Position numbers and translations under genes: made by a program. Shown piece after piece: positions 55,588-64,000 of a stretch of 64,000 bases of DNA. Origin of the DNA: Marinobacter sp. ANT_B65. GTDB lineage: Bacteria > Pseudomonadota > Gammaproteobacteria > Pseudomonadales > Oleiphilaceae. Location: contig NZ_NXGV01000003.1 of assembly GCF_002407605.1 (NCBI RefSeq), forward strand, positions 282,890-346,889, read 5' to 3'. A model generated the notes under the pieces. The model saw only the letters and a program-made list of their open reading frames with translations, searched no databases and was not told the DNA's origin. The first letter of the stretch is position 1, and each line of letters begins with the position of its first letter.

Positions 55588-56475
55588 TCATTCAGGCTTG
55601 TAAAGGCGCTGGATGCTGGAGAAATCCAGGGTTCCGTTGCCCTGTCCGGCGTGAAGCTCAAACAGATTTCGGGCCAGAGATCCCATAGGAATTGCAGCAT
55701 GATTCTTGACGGCGTTATCAAACGCCAGACCAAGATCCTTGTTCATCAGATCGACCAGGAAGCCACCCTCGTATCCCCGCGATGCAGGCGCCGCTTCCAT
55801 AACGCCCGGCCAGGGATTGTATACATTCAATGCCCAGTTTCCGCCAGAGCTCTGCTTCATGACTTCCGAGAGAACCGCCGGATCCAGTCCATTCTTCACA
55901 CCCAGAGCCAGTGCTTCACTGGTGCCTGCCATCAGAATAGCCAGCAGCATGTTGTTGCAGATTTTGGCAACCTGCCCTGCACCGTGCCCGCCGGCAAGGA
56001 AAATGTTCTTGCCCATGGATTCCAGAATCGGTTTGGCTTTGCTGAAGGTGCCTTCATCACCACCACATATAAAACTCAGCGTACCGGCTTTCGCACCACC
56101 TACGCCGCCAGAGACCGGGGCATCAAGAAACAGAATATTGTTAGCCTCGGCTTTGTCTGCTACGCCACGGGCCGTTTCCGGTGCAATGGTGGACGAATCA
56201 ATCACCAGAGTGCCCGCAGGCAGGTTAGCCAGCAGTCCATCATCACCCAGATACACAGCTTCAACATGCTTGCCGGCAGGCAGCATCGTGATAACACACT
56301 CCGCACCTTTGGCAGCCTCATGAGCCGTAGATGCTGTTTTAGCGCCTTCGGCGACCAGAGCTGCTACCGCATCTTTTGACAGATCAAATACGGTTACCTC
56401 ATGCCCTGCTTTTACAAGATTGCTGGCCATGGGGCCGCCCATGTTACCCAGACCAATAAAAGTAATCGTTGCCAT
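55588..56475 (-). CDS. mmsB: 3-hydroxyisobutyrate dehydrogenase
   Basis: A 295-residue beta-hydroxyacid dehydrogenase that oxidises 3-hydroxyisobutyrate to methylmalonate semialdehyde with NAD+ in valine breakdown. The Rossmann motif FIGLGNMGGPMASNLVKAGH, substrate block DAPVSGGVGGAKAGTLSFI and catalytic Lys in GAGQVAKICNNM are all present. AGGGG lies before ATG 56475. It is the last gene of the mms cluster, 65 bases after the hydrolase gene, and its product is the substrate of MmsA. Confidence 0.95.
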   Translation of the reverse strand: MATITFIGLGNMGGPMASNLVKAGHEVTVFDLSKDAVAALVAEGAKTASTAHEAAKGAECVITMLPAGKHVEAVYLGDDGLLANLPAGTLVIDSSTIAPETARGVADKAEANNILFLDAPVSGGVGGAKAGTLSFICGGDEGTFSKAKPILESMGKNIFLAGGHGAGQVAKICNNMLLAILMAGTSEALALGVKNGLDPAVLSEVMKQSSGGNWALNVYNPWPGVMEAAPASRGYEGGFLVDLMNKDLGLAFDNAVKNHAAIPMGSLARNLFELHAGQGNGTLDFSSIQRLYKPE

Positions 56476-56508
56476 AATCATCCCCTTGTTTTTGTATTCG
56501 GTTGAATC

Positions 56509-56535
56509 AGGCCGGAGCTACTCAACTGCCGGCCT
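56509..56535. terminator. Hairpin between mmsB and the hydrolase gene
   Basis: AGGCCGG (56509-56515) pairs with CCGGCCT (56529-56535) around 13 bases, within the operon. T residues follow only on the plus strand, against the direction of the genes. It may shape mRNA processing or protect the upstream message. Confidence 0.4.
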
Positions 56536-56540
56536 TTTGG

Positions 56541-57623
56541 CTATTTTTCAAAAAAACTGTCGATCCACTCGCTGTCCATTTCTGCCAAGGATGCGTAGCG
56601 CCATCTTGGCTGTTTGTCTTTATCAATCAGAAGCGCACGCACACCTTCTGCAAACTCACCCTTATCCAGACAGTTGCGCGAAAGCGTGAGTTCTTTGGCG
56701 AGAACCTCACGGAGGCTGTCCTGGCGGCAGTTACGCAGGTGCTGCCAACACAAGGCCAAAGACGTTGGCGAGGCTGTTTTCAAAGCACGGGTTGCTTTGG
56801 CCAGCCAGCCATCGCCACTCGTCAACTCCGTCATCTGCGCAACTATATCCGTCAGGCTGTCGGCATCGGTTACACGGTTGATCTCATCAAAATGAACCCT
56901 TACCGGAGATTCCGGTAAGGCATCTGCACTTTGGTTCTCATGCTGCCTGAGCACACTACCCACTACGGCAAAAGCATCCTCGCCCTGCCAGTTGCGGGCC
57001 GTCAGGTCAGCGACCACGGCCGCTTTCAGTTCATGTCTGATAAAGCGATCGGCAAGACCCACGAACATCGCATCAGCTGCATTCATACGCGCACCGGTCA
57101 ACCCCAGAAATAGCCCTGTGCGTCCGGGAGCACGGTTCAGAAACCAGCCAGCGGCGACATCCGGGTACAGACCAATACTGCTCTCCGGCATCGCCAGCAT
57201 GGAGGTTTCAGTAACAACCCGATGCGAGGCGCCAGCCATAATACCAATGCCACCACCCATAACTATGCCGTGGCCCCAACACACAACCGGCTTGGGAAAC
57301 GAGTGGATGAGATAATCCATCTCGTATTCTTCAGTGAAGAAAGTGGCTCCTTCACTCGTGCCACCGCCACTCTGTGGTTCTGTCATGCTCCGGTACAGAG
57401 CAACGATATCACCACCGGCACAGAAGGCTTTGTCGCCTTCTGCCTCGATCCAGACTGCACGAATCCGGTCGTCACCAGCCCAGCTTTCAAGCTGAGGGGT
57501 AAGCATCCGAATCATCTCAAGGGAGAGCGAGTTGAGTGCTTTGGGGGTGTTCAGCCGGGCTACAGCAATCAATGCGCCGTCAGCTGCCGTCCACTCTTCA
57601 AAAACAATCGGTTGATTACTCAT
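56541..57623 (-). CDS. 3-hydroxyisobutyryl-CoA hydrolase (enoyl-CoA hydratase/isomerase family)
   Basis: A 360-residue crotonase-superfamily protein, longer than hydratases and of HIBCH size. The oxyanion blocks are KAFCAGGDIVALYRSM and GHGIVMGGGIGIMAGASHRV, and MPESSIGLYPDVAAGWFLNR is the HIBCH signature with the Glu and Asp. It releases 3-hydroxyisobutyrate from its CoA ester, feeding MmsB. AAGGA lies before the ATG. It starts 33 bases after the enoyl-CoA hydratase gene, in the valine operon. Confidence 0.92.
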   Translation of the reverse strand: MSNQPIVFEEWTAADGALIAVARLNTPKALNSLSLEMIRMLTPQLESWAGDDRIRAVWIEAEGDKAFCAGGDIVALYRSMTEPQSGGGTSEGATFFTEEYEMDYLIHSFPKPVVCWGHGIVMGGGIGIMAGASHRVVTETSMLAMPESSIGLYPDVAAGWFLNRAPGRTGLFLGLTGARMNAADAMFVGLADRFIRHELKAAVVADLTARNWQGEDAFAVVGSVLRQHENQSADALPESPVRVHFDEINRVTDADSLTDIVAQMTELTSGDGWLAKATRALKTASPTSLALCWQHLRNCRQDSLREVLAKELTLSRNCLDKGEFAEGVRALLIDKDKQPRWRYASLAEMDSEWIDSFFEK

Positions 57624-57656
57624 AAAAAAATCCTTGAACCTGCATGCCCGAGGGTT

Positions 57657-58436
57657 TCAGCGGTTTTTCCATTCCGGTTTACGTTTTTCGAGAAACGCAT
57701 TCACACCCTCTCTCTGGTCTTCTGTTGAGAACAACTCAACAAACAACTCACGCTCCATGCGCCAGGCATCGCTGTGACTGCGTCCGTCGCGAGCACTCAT
57801 CACCAGAGTTTTACAGCGGGCAATGGACGACGGGCTTTGCTTGCAGGCCATTTCCGCCAGCTCCAGTGCTTTTTCCAGTCCTTTACCGCTGGGGACAACC
57901 TCTTCAACCAGACCAATCTGCAGTGCCTTATTGGCCTTGATCCGCTCTCCACACAGAATCATGCGTTTGGCCCACCCCTCACCCACCAGCCAGGGCAGGT
58001 TCTGGGTACCGCCAGCGCAGGGCAGAAGGCCAACAGAAGCTTCTGGCAGTGCCATCTGAGCATGTTCTTCAGCAATACGGATGTCGCAGGCCATCGCACA
58101 TTCGAGACCACCACCCATTGCATAACCATTCACTGCAGCAATGGAGACACCCCGGAATGCAGTCAGCGCAGCGAAAGCATCGCCGAAGAGCTGAGCCATC
58201 TCGTTGGCCCGGGCTTTGTCGCCATCGGCAAAGGTTTTAAGGTCTGCGCCGGCGGAGAAAAACTTCTCGCCCTGCCCGGTCAGAACCAGAGCAAAAATGC
58301 TGGTGTCTTCGTTGAGTTCCCGGACGATTTTTGTCAGAGCCGGCAGGGAGTCCGCTGTCCAGGTATTGGCCGGCGGATTATTGATAGTCAGTACCGCAAT
58401 GTGGCCGCGTTTTTCGAGCTGAATCAGATCGCTCAT
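57657..58436 (-). CDS. Enoyl-CoA hydratase
   Basis: A 259-residue crotonase. The oxyanion blocks are KFFSAGADLKTFADGD and GYAMGGGLECAMACDIRIA; both catalytic Glu positions (GLECAMA and LPEASVG) are kept, so it should be a working hydratase. In the valine operon it would hydrate methacrylyl-CoA to 3-hydroxyisobutyryl-CoA; it might also hydrate tiglyl-CoA for isoleucine, since the Ile-like cluster at 3521-9147 has no hydratase. AGGAG lies before the ATG. Followed by the HIBCH gene. Confidence 0.93.
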   Translation of the reverse strand: MSDLIQLEKRGHIAVLTINNPPANTWTADSLPALTKIVRELNEDTSIFALVLTGQGEKFFSAGADLKTFADGDKARANEMAQLFGDAFAALTAFRGVSIAAVNGYAMGGGLECAMACDIRIAEEHAQMALPEASVGLLPCAGGTQNLPWLVGEGWAKRMILCGERIKANKALQIGLVEEVVPSGKGLEKALELAEMACKQSPSSIARCKTLVMSARDGRSHSDAWRMERELFVELFSTEDQREGVNAFLEKRKPEWKNR

Positions 58437-58461
58437 CTGTTTCTCCTGTTATTTTTGCGGT

Positions 58462-59628
58462 TTATTGAATGGCCTCAGCCACACCGTTATCCAGTATGCG
58501 ACGGGCAACGATCAGTCGCATGATTTCATTGGTACCTTCCAGAATCTGATGCACGCGCAGGTCACGCAGATAACGTTCCAGAGGGTATTCCCGGATATAA
58601 CCATAGCCACCGTGAAGCTGCAGGGCATCATTCACTACCTCGAAACAGGCATCGGTTGCGAAACGCTTGGCCATGGCACAGTGCAGCGTAGCTTCGGTAT
58701 CACCCTTGTCCAGTTTGAAGGCTCCCAGGCGCACCATCTGCCGGGCAGCTACCAGATTGGTCGCCATATCCGCCAGTTTGAACTGCAAAGCCTGGAAAGC
58801 TGCCAGGGGCTTACCGAACTGTTCACGCTCATGCATATAGTTGCGGGCTCGCAGCAGCGCAGCTTGTGCACCACCAAGAGAACAGGTGGCAATATTGAGA
58901 CGGCCACCATCAAGGCCTTTCATGGCAATGGCAAAGCCGTCGCCCTCTTCACCTACCCGGTTGGCTACAGGAATGCGGACATTCTCGAGATTTATCATTC
59001 TGGTAGGCTGGCTGTGCCAACCCATTTTTTCTTCGTTCTTGCCGTAGGAAATACCTTCAGCATTTGCAGGAATCACAAATGTGGAAATGCCTTTGGCACC
59101 AGAATCTACCGCGCCAGTACGCGCCATGAGCACAAGGATATCGGTGCTCCCCGCTCCGGAGATAAAAACTTTGCTGCCGTTGATCACATAGCTGTCGCCA
59201 TCACGAACCGCTTTGGTTCTCAGGCTGGCAGCATCAGAACCCGCACCTGGCTCCGTCAGGCAATATGAAGCAAGCCATTCACCACTGGCCAGCTTCGGCA
59301 CAACATCCTGTTTGAGATCATCAGACGCAAAACTGGCGACCATCCAGGTCGCCATGTTGTGGATGGTTATAAACGCTGCCGTTGAAGGGCAGGCAGCTGC
59401 AAGCTCTTCCACAATAACAGACGTATCCAGCCGGGAAAGGCCCATGCCGCCGAGAGCTTCCGGTGTATAGATTCCCATAAAGCCCATTTCACCGGCTTCT
59501 TTCAAAACATCTACCGGGAAAATATGCTCGTCGTCCCACTTGGCCGCATGGGGCTCCATGGATTTCACGGCAAAGGCCCGGGCAGCTTCACGAAACGCCA
59601 GCTGGTCTTCAGTCAGATTAAAGTCCAT
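58462..59628 (-). CDS. Acyl-CoA dehydrogenase, isobutyryl-CoA type
   Basis: A 388-residue acyl-CoA dehydrogenase. The signature CLTEPGAGSDAASLRTKAVR and the C-terminal ILEGTNEIMRLIVARRIL are present; the Glu in LEGTNE is at the MCAD position, unlike the three LCAD/IVD-type paralogues elsewhere in the window. With mmsA, mmsB and the hydrolase this is most likely isobutyryl-CoA dehydrogenase (ACAD8-like). ATG 59628 has GGAG seven bases upstream; the longer in-frame start is rejected. It lies 93 bases after mmsA. Confidence 0.9.
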   Translation of the reverse strand: MDFNLTEDQLAFREAARAFAVKSMEPHAAKWDDEHIFPVDVLKEAGEMGFMGIYTPEALGGMGLSRLDTSVIVEELAAACPSTAAFITIHNMATWMVASFASDDLKQDVVPKLASGEWLASYCLTEPGAGSDAASLRTKAVRDGDSYVINGSKVFISGAGSTDILVLMARTGAVDSGAKGISTFVIPANAEGISYGKNEEKMGWHSQPTRMINLENVRIPVANRVGEEGDGFAIAMKGLDGGRLNIATCSLGGAQAALLRARNYMHEREQFGKPLAAFQALQFKLADMATNLVAARQMVRLGAFKLDKGDTEATLHCAMAKRFATDACFEVVNDALQLHGGYGYIREYPLERYLRDLRVHQILEGTNEIMRLIVARRILDNGVAEAIQ

Positions 59629-59670
59629 CGTCAGGCTCCAGATTAAAGAGTCTTGGGTCACGCAGGATGA

Positions 59671-59698
59671 AAAAGGGGCCGGAAACAGGTTCCGGCCC
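59671..59698 (-). terminator. Terminator after mmsA
   Basis: GGGCCGGAA (59676-59684) pairs with TTCCGGCCC (59690-59698) around ACAGG. The minus-strand transcript then has CTTTTT (plus A run 59671-59674). It lies between mmsA and the acyl-CoA dehydrogenase gene, so some transcripts may end here and the downstream genes may have their own promoter or depend on readthrough. Confidence 0.75.
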
Positions 59699-59721
59699 GA
59701 ATAATCCCACCGTCAACGCAA

Positions 59722-61212
59722 TTAACGCAGCTGGATAGAAAAGTTCGCTTCTGTAGACGCTTCACTGGAGAACCAGCGTGAAGTAACCGTTTTGGTCTCA
59801 GTGTAGAAACGTACCGCCTGCTTGCCGTATGCATGCTGGTCACCGTAGAAGGAACCCTTCCAGCCGGTGAACGAGAAGAACGGCAGGGGTACAGGAATGG
59901 GGATATTCACGCCAACCTGGCCTACTTCGATTTCATGCTGGAAACGGCGGGCAGCACCACCGGAGCTGGTGAAAATGGATACACCGTTGCCGTATGGGCT
60001 GCTGTTGATCAGGGCGATAGCATCGGCCAGGCTTTCCTCTTCCATACAGGCAAGCACAGGACCAAAAATTTCTTCGTTGTAGATGTCCATATCGGTAGTT
60101 ACCCCGGAGAAAAGGGTAGGACCAACCCAGTGGCCATCGGGTAAGCCATCGACTGTGCAGCCGCGGCCATCCAGAAGTAACTTGGCACCCTGGGCTTCGC
60201 CGGTGGCGATAAGAGATTCAACACGGTCCTTGGCTTTGGCAGAGATCACCGGGCCATAGCTTGCTCCGGAATCGTTCCAGGCTCCCGGGCGGACTTTCGC
60301 CATGGCTTCTTTCAGTTCCGGAATCCAGGCCTGAGCCTCGCCTACAAATACAGCGACAGAAATAGCCATGCAGCGCTGGCCAGCAGCACCTACCGACGCA
60401 CCTACAAGAGCATTGATTACCTGCTGCTTGTCGGCATCCGGCATGATGACCATGTGGTTCTTGGCACCGGCAAAGCTCTGGACACGCTTCATGTTCTTCG
60501 TGCCGGTTTCGTAGATATAACGGCCAACCGGCACGGAGCCTACAAAAGACACGGCTTTGATAGCCGGATCTGAAAGCAGTACATCAACCTGCGCCTTGCC
60601 ACCATGTACCACCTGTAACACGCCTTTGGGTGCACCAGCTTCTTCAAACAGCTCAGCAAGGCGCATCGGGGTGAGCGGATCCTGCTCGGATGGCTTCAGG
60701 ATAAAGGTGTTTCCGCAGGCAATCGCCATGGGGAACATCCACAAAGGAATCATTGCCGGGAAGTTAAACGGGGTAATACCGGCACAGACACCAAGCGGCT
60801 GGATCCAGGAGTGGGTATCCACCTCCCGCGCTACGTTTTCAACGGTCTCGCCCATCATCATGGAGGCTACGTTGGCCGCGTGCTCTACTACCTCAATACC
60901 ACGCCATACATCACCTTTGGCATCATCGAAGGTCTTACCGGTTTCCTGGGACAGGATTTCAGCTATTTCGTCATGATGTGTTTTAAGCAGCGCCTGGTAA
61001 CGCAGCATCACGCGGGCACGCTCGGAGACCGGAACTTCTTTCCAGGTTTTGAACACTTCAGAAGCGGTATCAATAGCCTTACGCATTTCGGCGTCTGTGG
61101 TAGCTGGCGCCCGGGCGATCACTTCGTTGGTGGCAGGATTGGTGACATCAATCCATTCGCTGGTCTGGCTTTGAACAAATTCACCGGCCAAGTACAGTGG
61201 AACGTTTTTCAT
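59722..61212 (-). CDS. mmsA: Methylmalonate-semialdehyde dehydrogenase (CoA-acylating)
   Basis: A 496-residue aldehyde dehydrogenase that turns methylmalonate semialdehyde into propionyl-CoA. The MmsA-specific catalytic Cys block is [12 protein letters not shown]; other landmarks are [14 protein letters not shown] and the C-terminal [24 protein letters not shown] lies eight bases before ATG 61212; the longer frame reaching 61407 is only read-through. It is divergent from an AraC regulator 120 bases away, as in Pseudomonas mmsR-mmsAB. Confidence 0.96.
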   Translation of the reverse strand: MKNVPLYLAGEFVQSQTSEWIDVTNPATNEVIARAPATTDAEMRKAIDTASEVFKTWKEVPVSERARVMLRYQALLKTHHDEIAEILSQETGKTFDDAKGDVWRGIEVVEHAANVASMMMGETVENVAREVDTHSWIQPLGVCAGITPFNFPAMIPLWMFPMAIACGNTFILKPSEQDPLTPMRLAELFEEAGAPKGVLQVVHGGKAQVDVLLSDPAIKAVSFVGSVPVGRYIYETGTKNMKRVQSFAGAKNHMVIMPDADKQQVINALVGASVGAAGQRCMAISVAVFVGEAQAWIPELKEAMAKVRPGAWNDSGASYGPVISAKAKDRVESLIATGEAQGAKLLLDGRGCTVDGLPDGHWVGPTLFSGVTTDMDIYNEEIFGPVLACMEEESLADAIALINSSPYGNGVSIFTSSGGAARRFQHEIEVGQVGVNIPIPVPLPFFSFTGWKGSFYGDQHAYGKQAVRFYTETKTVTSRWFSSEASTEANFSIQLR

Positions 61213-61331
61213 CTCAATATCCCTGTTTGTTGTTGTGCGAGAGACGGGCCAAAGCGCCGTGGCTTTAGCAATGTGTGGAAAGACAATAGCACGCCCCCCA
61301 CCACTTGAAGATTGACTAAATTTCGCACTTG

Positions 61332-62252
61332 ATGGACTATCTTTCGATTGCCAGAAAACCAACAACAGCGATAAATATGATACAGACCTCTCAGTGGCCA
61401 GTGCCAAAAGACAGCATACGTTATGTGGTACCAGCCCCGATCATCAGGCTTTTGTCTGAACATTCCCTTACCCGGGACCTGTATCCACTGGCTTTCGGCC
61501 ATTACCGCCGGGCGACGGGCCACCACATGCATCGGGAACATCATCGCGACAATCTTTTGATTTACTGCACCGAAGGAAAGGCTTTTCTGAACGTGAAAGG
61601 CGAGCCTCATACGATAGAAGCCGGGGATCTGCTGCTATTACCGGCCGGCGCCAACCACCGTTACACCGCCGACCCGGAGAACCCCTGGACTATTCACTGG
61701 GTGCATTACACAGGACCATTGGCGAGTGAGTTTCACAAATATATGGGGTTTGATGATTCCACCCCGATCCGCCATCTGGGCCGGCAACCCAGGCTGCTGG
61801 TGGACTTTAACGGCCTGCTCTCTGTCCGCCAGACCGGCTTCCGGGCCCACGGCCTGATTCACGCAGCCAATCGTTTGCGACAGCTTATGACAGCTGTTCC
61901 CATAAGCGTCGATGAAACCAGTCACGAAGGCCAGGCCGAGCTGGACACCATCAACAACTACATGCGCGAACACCTGGATGAACGCATAACCCTGGAACAG
62001 CTGGCCGACCTTGCAGGGCTTACACCCACTCACTTTGCTACACGCTATAAAGAACAGACAGGCACTTCCCCTATCCGGCATTTCCTTCACCTGAAAATAG
62101 AAAGGGCTTGTCAGATGCTGGATGCTACCAGCCTGAGCTTCACAGAAATCAGCCACCGCCTTGGTTATGACGACGCCTACTATTTCTCGCGTCTGTTCAA
62201 AAAAGTCATGGGGCAGTCACCGAGGGACTATCGGCACACGTCGAGACACTAG
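61332..62252 (+). CDS. AraC family regulator (MmsR-like)
   Basis: A 306-residue regulator with an N-terminal cupin-like sensor ([20 protein letters not shown], then [15 protein letters not shown]) and a C-terminal AraC DNA-binding domain with two helix-turn-helices ([20 protein letters not shown] and [20 protein letters not shown]). It is divergent from mmsA, the known place of MmsR, an activator of mmsAB. The start is uncertain: ATG 61332 or the pair near 61377-61380. Inducer probably a valine intermediate. Confidence 0.88.
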   Translation: MDYLSIARKPTTAINMIQTSQWPVPKDSIRYVVPAPIIRLLSEHSLTRDLYPLAFGHYRRATGHHMHREHHRDNLLIYCTEGKAFLNVKGEPHTIEAGDLLLLPAGANHRYTADPENPWTIHWVHYTGPLASEFHKYMGFDDSTPIRHLGRQPRLLVDFNGLLSVRQTGFRAHGLIHAANRLRQLMTAVPISVDETSHEGQAELDTINNYMREHLDERITLEQLADLAGLTPTHFATRYKEQTGTSPIRHFLHLKIERACQMLDATSLSFTEISHRLGYDDAYYFSRLFKKVMGQSPRDYRHTSRH

Positions 62253-62341
62253 CCTGGCGCTGACCTGCCGCCAACCGCGACTTTTGCTGGAAAGATATAA
62301 CAGCTAGTCTTGGCAGGAACGACAACAACAAGAGCATTCTG

Positions 62342-62770
62342 ATGGCCACCCATAGTTTTGAGATCAACGAAACCTTCGACCTGCCCCGCAGCCAGGTTTT
62401 TGCACTGTTTGCCGACCATCAAAGCTTTGGGAAGCTCCTCGGTACGCCAGTAAAGCGGATAAAAGAGAGCAATCAGGCCGATCCAAACGGTCTCGGCTCT
62501 GTACGCAAACTGGGCATAAGCCCCATTGGCCTTGAGGAAACCATAACAAGCTTCGAACCTGACCTGCTGATCGAATACACCATCACAAGCTTCAGCCCGA
62601 TCCGCAACCACCAGGGCCGCATCCGCTTTGAGGAAACCCCGGAGGGGCATACTCGCGTGCGTTATCGCGTTTCATTTGACGACATTGTGCCGTTCACAGG
62701 GAAACTTGTGCGCGCAGCTCTGGAACAGGCCATTCGCCGGGGAGTCAGGCAGGTGCCAAAAATGGCATAA
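62342..62770 (+). CDS. SRPBCC (START-like) family protein
   Basis: A 142-residue protein of the polyketide-cyclase/START-like fold, from the pattern SFEINETFDLPRSQVFALFA then the long C-terminal helix VPFTGKLVRAALEQAIRRGV. These proteins bind hydrophobic ligands in a cavity. No catalytic residues are identifiable. It is a lone gene after the AraC regulator, 89 bases on; no functional link to mms is evident. Confidence 0.8.
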   Translation: MATHSFEINETFDLPRSQVFALFADHQSFGKLLGTPVKRIKESNQADPNGLGSVRKLGISPIGLEETITSFEPDLLIEYTITSFSPIRNHQGRIRFEETPEGHTRVRYRVSFDDIVPFTGKLVRAALEQAIRRGVRQVPKMA

Positions 62771-62917
62771 CCCGGATTACCTAACGAAACAAAATGTTAC
62801 TTGATGGATATCAGATAATTGACCTGAGGCAACTGCTGAAACCTGTCAATTTTATAACCTCCGCTCAACTTGCATTATCCGGCCATTTCAGTGGGCACTC
62901 ATTCTGCGGAGATCAAA

Positions 62918-63718
62918 ATGACAAACAAGCCAATTGTGCTGTTTGATAACGGGCACCATAAGTGTCTGATGTTCGATTCTCTGGTCACCGGCGAAGGTGT
63001 CCAGTCCAATCAGTTTCTGGTGGTTGACGGCAAACATGAAGCGTTGATTGATCCTGGCGGCGACCTCACCTATACCCCGCTCGCGGTGGCTGCATCCAAG
63101 TTCATGAACCTCCGGGACATGGACTATGTCTTTGCATCGCATCAGGACCCGGACATCATCGGTGCTATTGATCGCTGGATAGTACACACCAGCGCGAAAA
63201 TCGTAACCTCCAGGCTGTGGGCCAGATTCCTGCCACATCTGGTTTCCAGTTACGTTACTTCCCAGCTCACCGGCAGCGTGTACGACCGCATCGTCAGCAT
63301 TCCGGATGCAGGTGCCAAGGTAAAGTTCGGCGACACCTACCTTCAGTGCCTTCCGGCTCACTTCATGCACTCGGTAGGGAATCTGCAGTTCTACGATCCG
63401 GTTTCGAAAATTTTGTTTTCGGGAGATCTTGGCGCGTCCATTGGGGCTGAAGATGATCATATGCCAGTTAAAGATTTTGACCGGCACATTCCTTACATGA
63501 AGGGGTTCCACAGACGCTACATTGCATCAAACAAAGTGTGCAGACTTTGGGCCAACATGATCCGGCAACTGGATGTTGAAATGATTGTACCCCAGCACGG
63601 AAAGCGCTTCGAAGGCCCCGCGATGGTGGACCATTTTCTTGAGTGGGTCAGCAATACAGAATGCGGTATCGACCTGGTGACACAGGACAATTACCGCCCT
63701 CCCGCAGACTACATCTGA
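62918..63718 (+). CDS. Metallo-beta-lactamase-fold protein, ODP (oxygen-binding diiron) type
   Basis: A 266-residue MBL-fold protein. Metal-ligand candidates: the variant first motif ASHQDPDIIG (His-x-Asp rather than HxHxDH), the His in CLPAHFMHSVGN, the Asp in LFSGDLGAS and the His in VPQHGKRF. This set matches the diiron domain of flavodiiron-like proteins without the flavodoxin part. GGAG lies before ATG 62918. Such proteins bind or reduce oxygen or nitric oxide; no partner reductase is adjacent. Confidence 0.82.
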   Translation: MTNKPIVLFDNGHHKCLMFDSLVTGEGVQSNQFLVVDGKHEALIDPGGDLTYTPLAVAASKFMNLRDMDYVFASHQDPDIIGAIDRWIVHTSAKIVTSRLWARFLPHLVSSYVTSQLTGSVYDRIVSIPDAGAKVKFGDTYLQCLPAHFMHSVGNLQFYDPVSKILFSGDLGASIGAEDDHMPVKDFDRHIPYMKGFHRRYIASNKVCRLWANMIRQLDVEMIVPQHGKRFEGPAMVDHFLEWVSNTECGIDLVTQDNYRPPADYI

Positions 63719-63725
63719 GAGCCCG

Positions 63726-63756
63726 TGGGACAGGCAAACCAAATAGGCCTGTCCCA
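63726..63756 (+). terminator. Hairpin between MBL-fold gene and YebC-family gene
   Basis: TGGGACAGGC (63726-63735) pairs perfectly with GCCTGTCCCA (63747-63756) around 11 bases. It is eight bases past the stop of the MBL-fold gene. No T run follows, so it is terminator-like only. Confidence 0.55.
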
Positions 63757-63815
63757 AACGGCGATTCTTGCGTAAAATCCAGCCCTTTCTCCAGCAAGCA
63801 TGAGGCAGCGCAAAA

Positions 63816-64000
63816 ATGGGCAGAGCCTACCAGAACCGCAAAGAATCCATGGCCAAGACGGCCGCAGCCAAAACCAAGGTCTACAGCAAGTACGGGCGCG
63901 AAATCTATATGAGCGCCAAGTCCGGCGGAACAGACACTGATGGCAACCTGTCACTGAGAGGCCTGATTGAACGCGCCAAAAAAGATCAGGTACCCTCTCA
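63816..64000 (+). CDS. YebC/YeeN family protein (N-terminal part)
   Basis: The open frame from ATG 63816 runs off the window end after 61 codons. The start [20 protein letters not shown] and then [16 protein letters not shown] are the usual N-terminus of the YebC/PmpR family, nearer to the YeeN branch. Family members act as transcription regulators or help ribosomes at proline-rich stretches. Nothing about its C-terminus can be said. Confidence 0.88.
   Translation, partial: MGRAYQNRKESMAKTAAAKTKVYSKYGREIYMSAKSGGTDTDGNLSLRGLIERAKKDQVPS

Noticed and set aside
61213..61407. N-terminal extension of mmsA by 65 codons
   Set aside because: The extension overlaps the divergent AraC gene and is unlike MmsA; ATG 61212 has a good ribosome site.
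1..64000. CRISPR arrays, tRNA, rRNA, prophage or plasmid genes
   Set aside because: No regularly spaced repeats, cloverleaf-like genes, integrases or replication genes were seen on either strand by eye; a covariance-model scan was not possible.

Overview
The window reads as chromosomal DNA of a marine gammaproteobacterium, most likely Marinobacter or a close relative. This is inferred from gene content (liu and mms catabolic clusters, FadR-type GntR, YcaO with an OsmC domain, AMP-forming CoA ligases), moderate-to-high GC, dense short-spaced operons and plain Shine-Dalgarno sites. I saw no rRNA, tRNA, CRISPR array, transposase or phage genes.

Layout. 1-3476: the end of a dipeptide/oligopeptide-type ABC transporter (two permeases and a fused double ATPase) with an overlapping GntR regulator. 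3521-9147 (minus): two acyl-CoA dehydrogenase/thiolase pairs around an HSD10-type SDR, probably isoleucine or other 2-methyl-branched acyl-CoA oxidation, with a divergent AraC regulator (9217-10284) and an acyl-CoA synthetase (10415-11989). 12228-21773: the leucine/isovalerate operon liuR-liuA-liuB-liuC-liuD-liuE, an AhpD-like protein and an acyl-CoA synthetase; a perfect 27-bp inverted repeat separates liuA and liuB. 21925-24939: TetR regulator, phytoene-desaturase-like oxidoreductase, aspartate racemase family protein. 25000-29393 (minus): TPR lipid-envelope-type secreted protein and an EmrAB-type efflux pair. 29594-36560 (minus): a five-gene LIV-type ABC transporter behind a CoA ligase and a thioesterase. 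36654-40068 (minus): a proline-racemase-family dehydratase, a quinone-oxidoreductase-like enzyme and an AI-2E family transporter. 40269-49979: a divergent membrane-stress cluster, with DUF3686 giant AAA ATPase, YqiK flotillin and YqiJ on the minus strand and DUF2170, PspA-family and a small unknown protein on the plus strand. 50301-55388: peptidoglycan-binding protein, RRM protein, YkgJ-type cysteine cluster protein, OsmC-YcaO fusion and EamA transporter. 55588-62252: valine catabolism (mmsB, hydrolase, enoyl-CoA hydratase, acyl-CoA dehydrogenase, mmsA) with a divergent AraC regulator. 62342-64000: SRPBCC protein, metallo-beta-lactamase-fold protein and the start of a YebC-family regulator.

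Together the window carries most CoA-level steps of Leu, Ile and Val breakdown. A repeated 16-bp palindrome (best form TTTACGTTAACGTAAA) lies before liuR, the SDR operon, the CoA ligase/thioesterase pair and the LIV transporter, which suggests one LiuR regulon covering import, activation and oxidation. The most unusual region is the 40-50 kb cluster: its intergenic region (48286-48488) has two near-identical 17-bp palindromes placed almost symmetrically around two divergent promoters that appear to share one palindromic -35 box.
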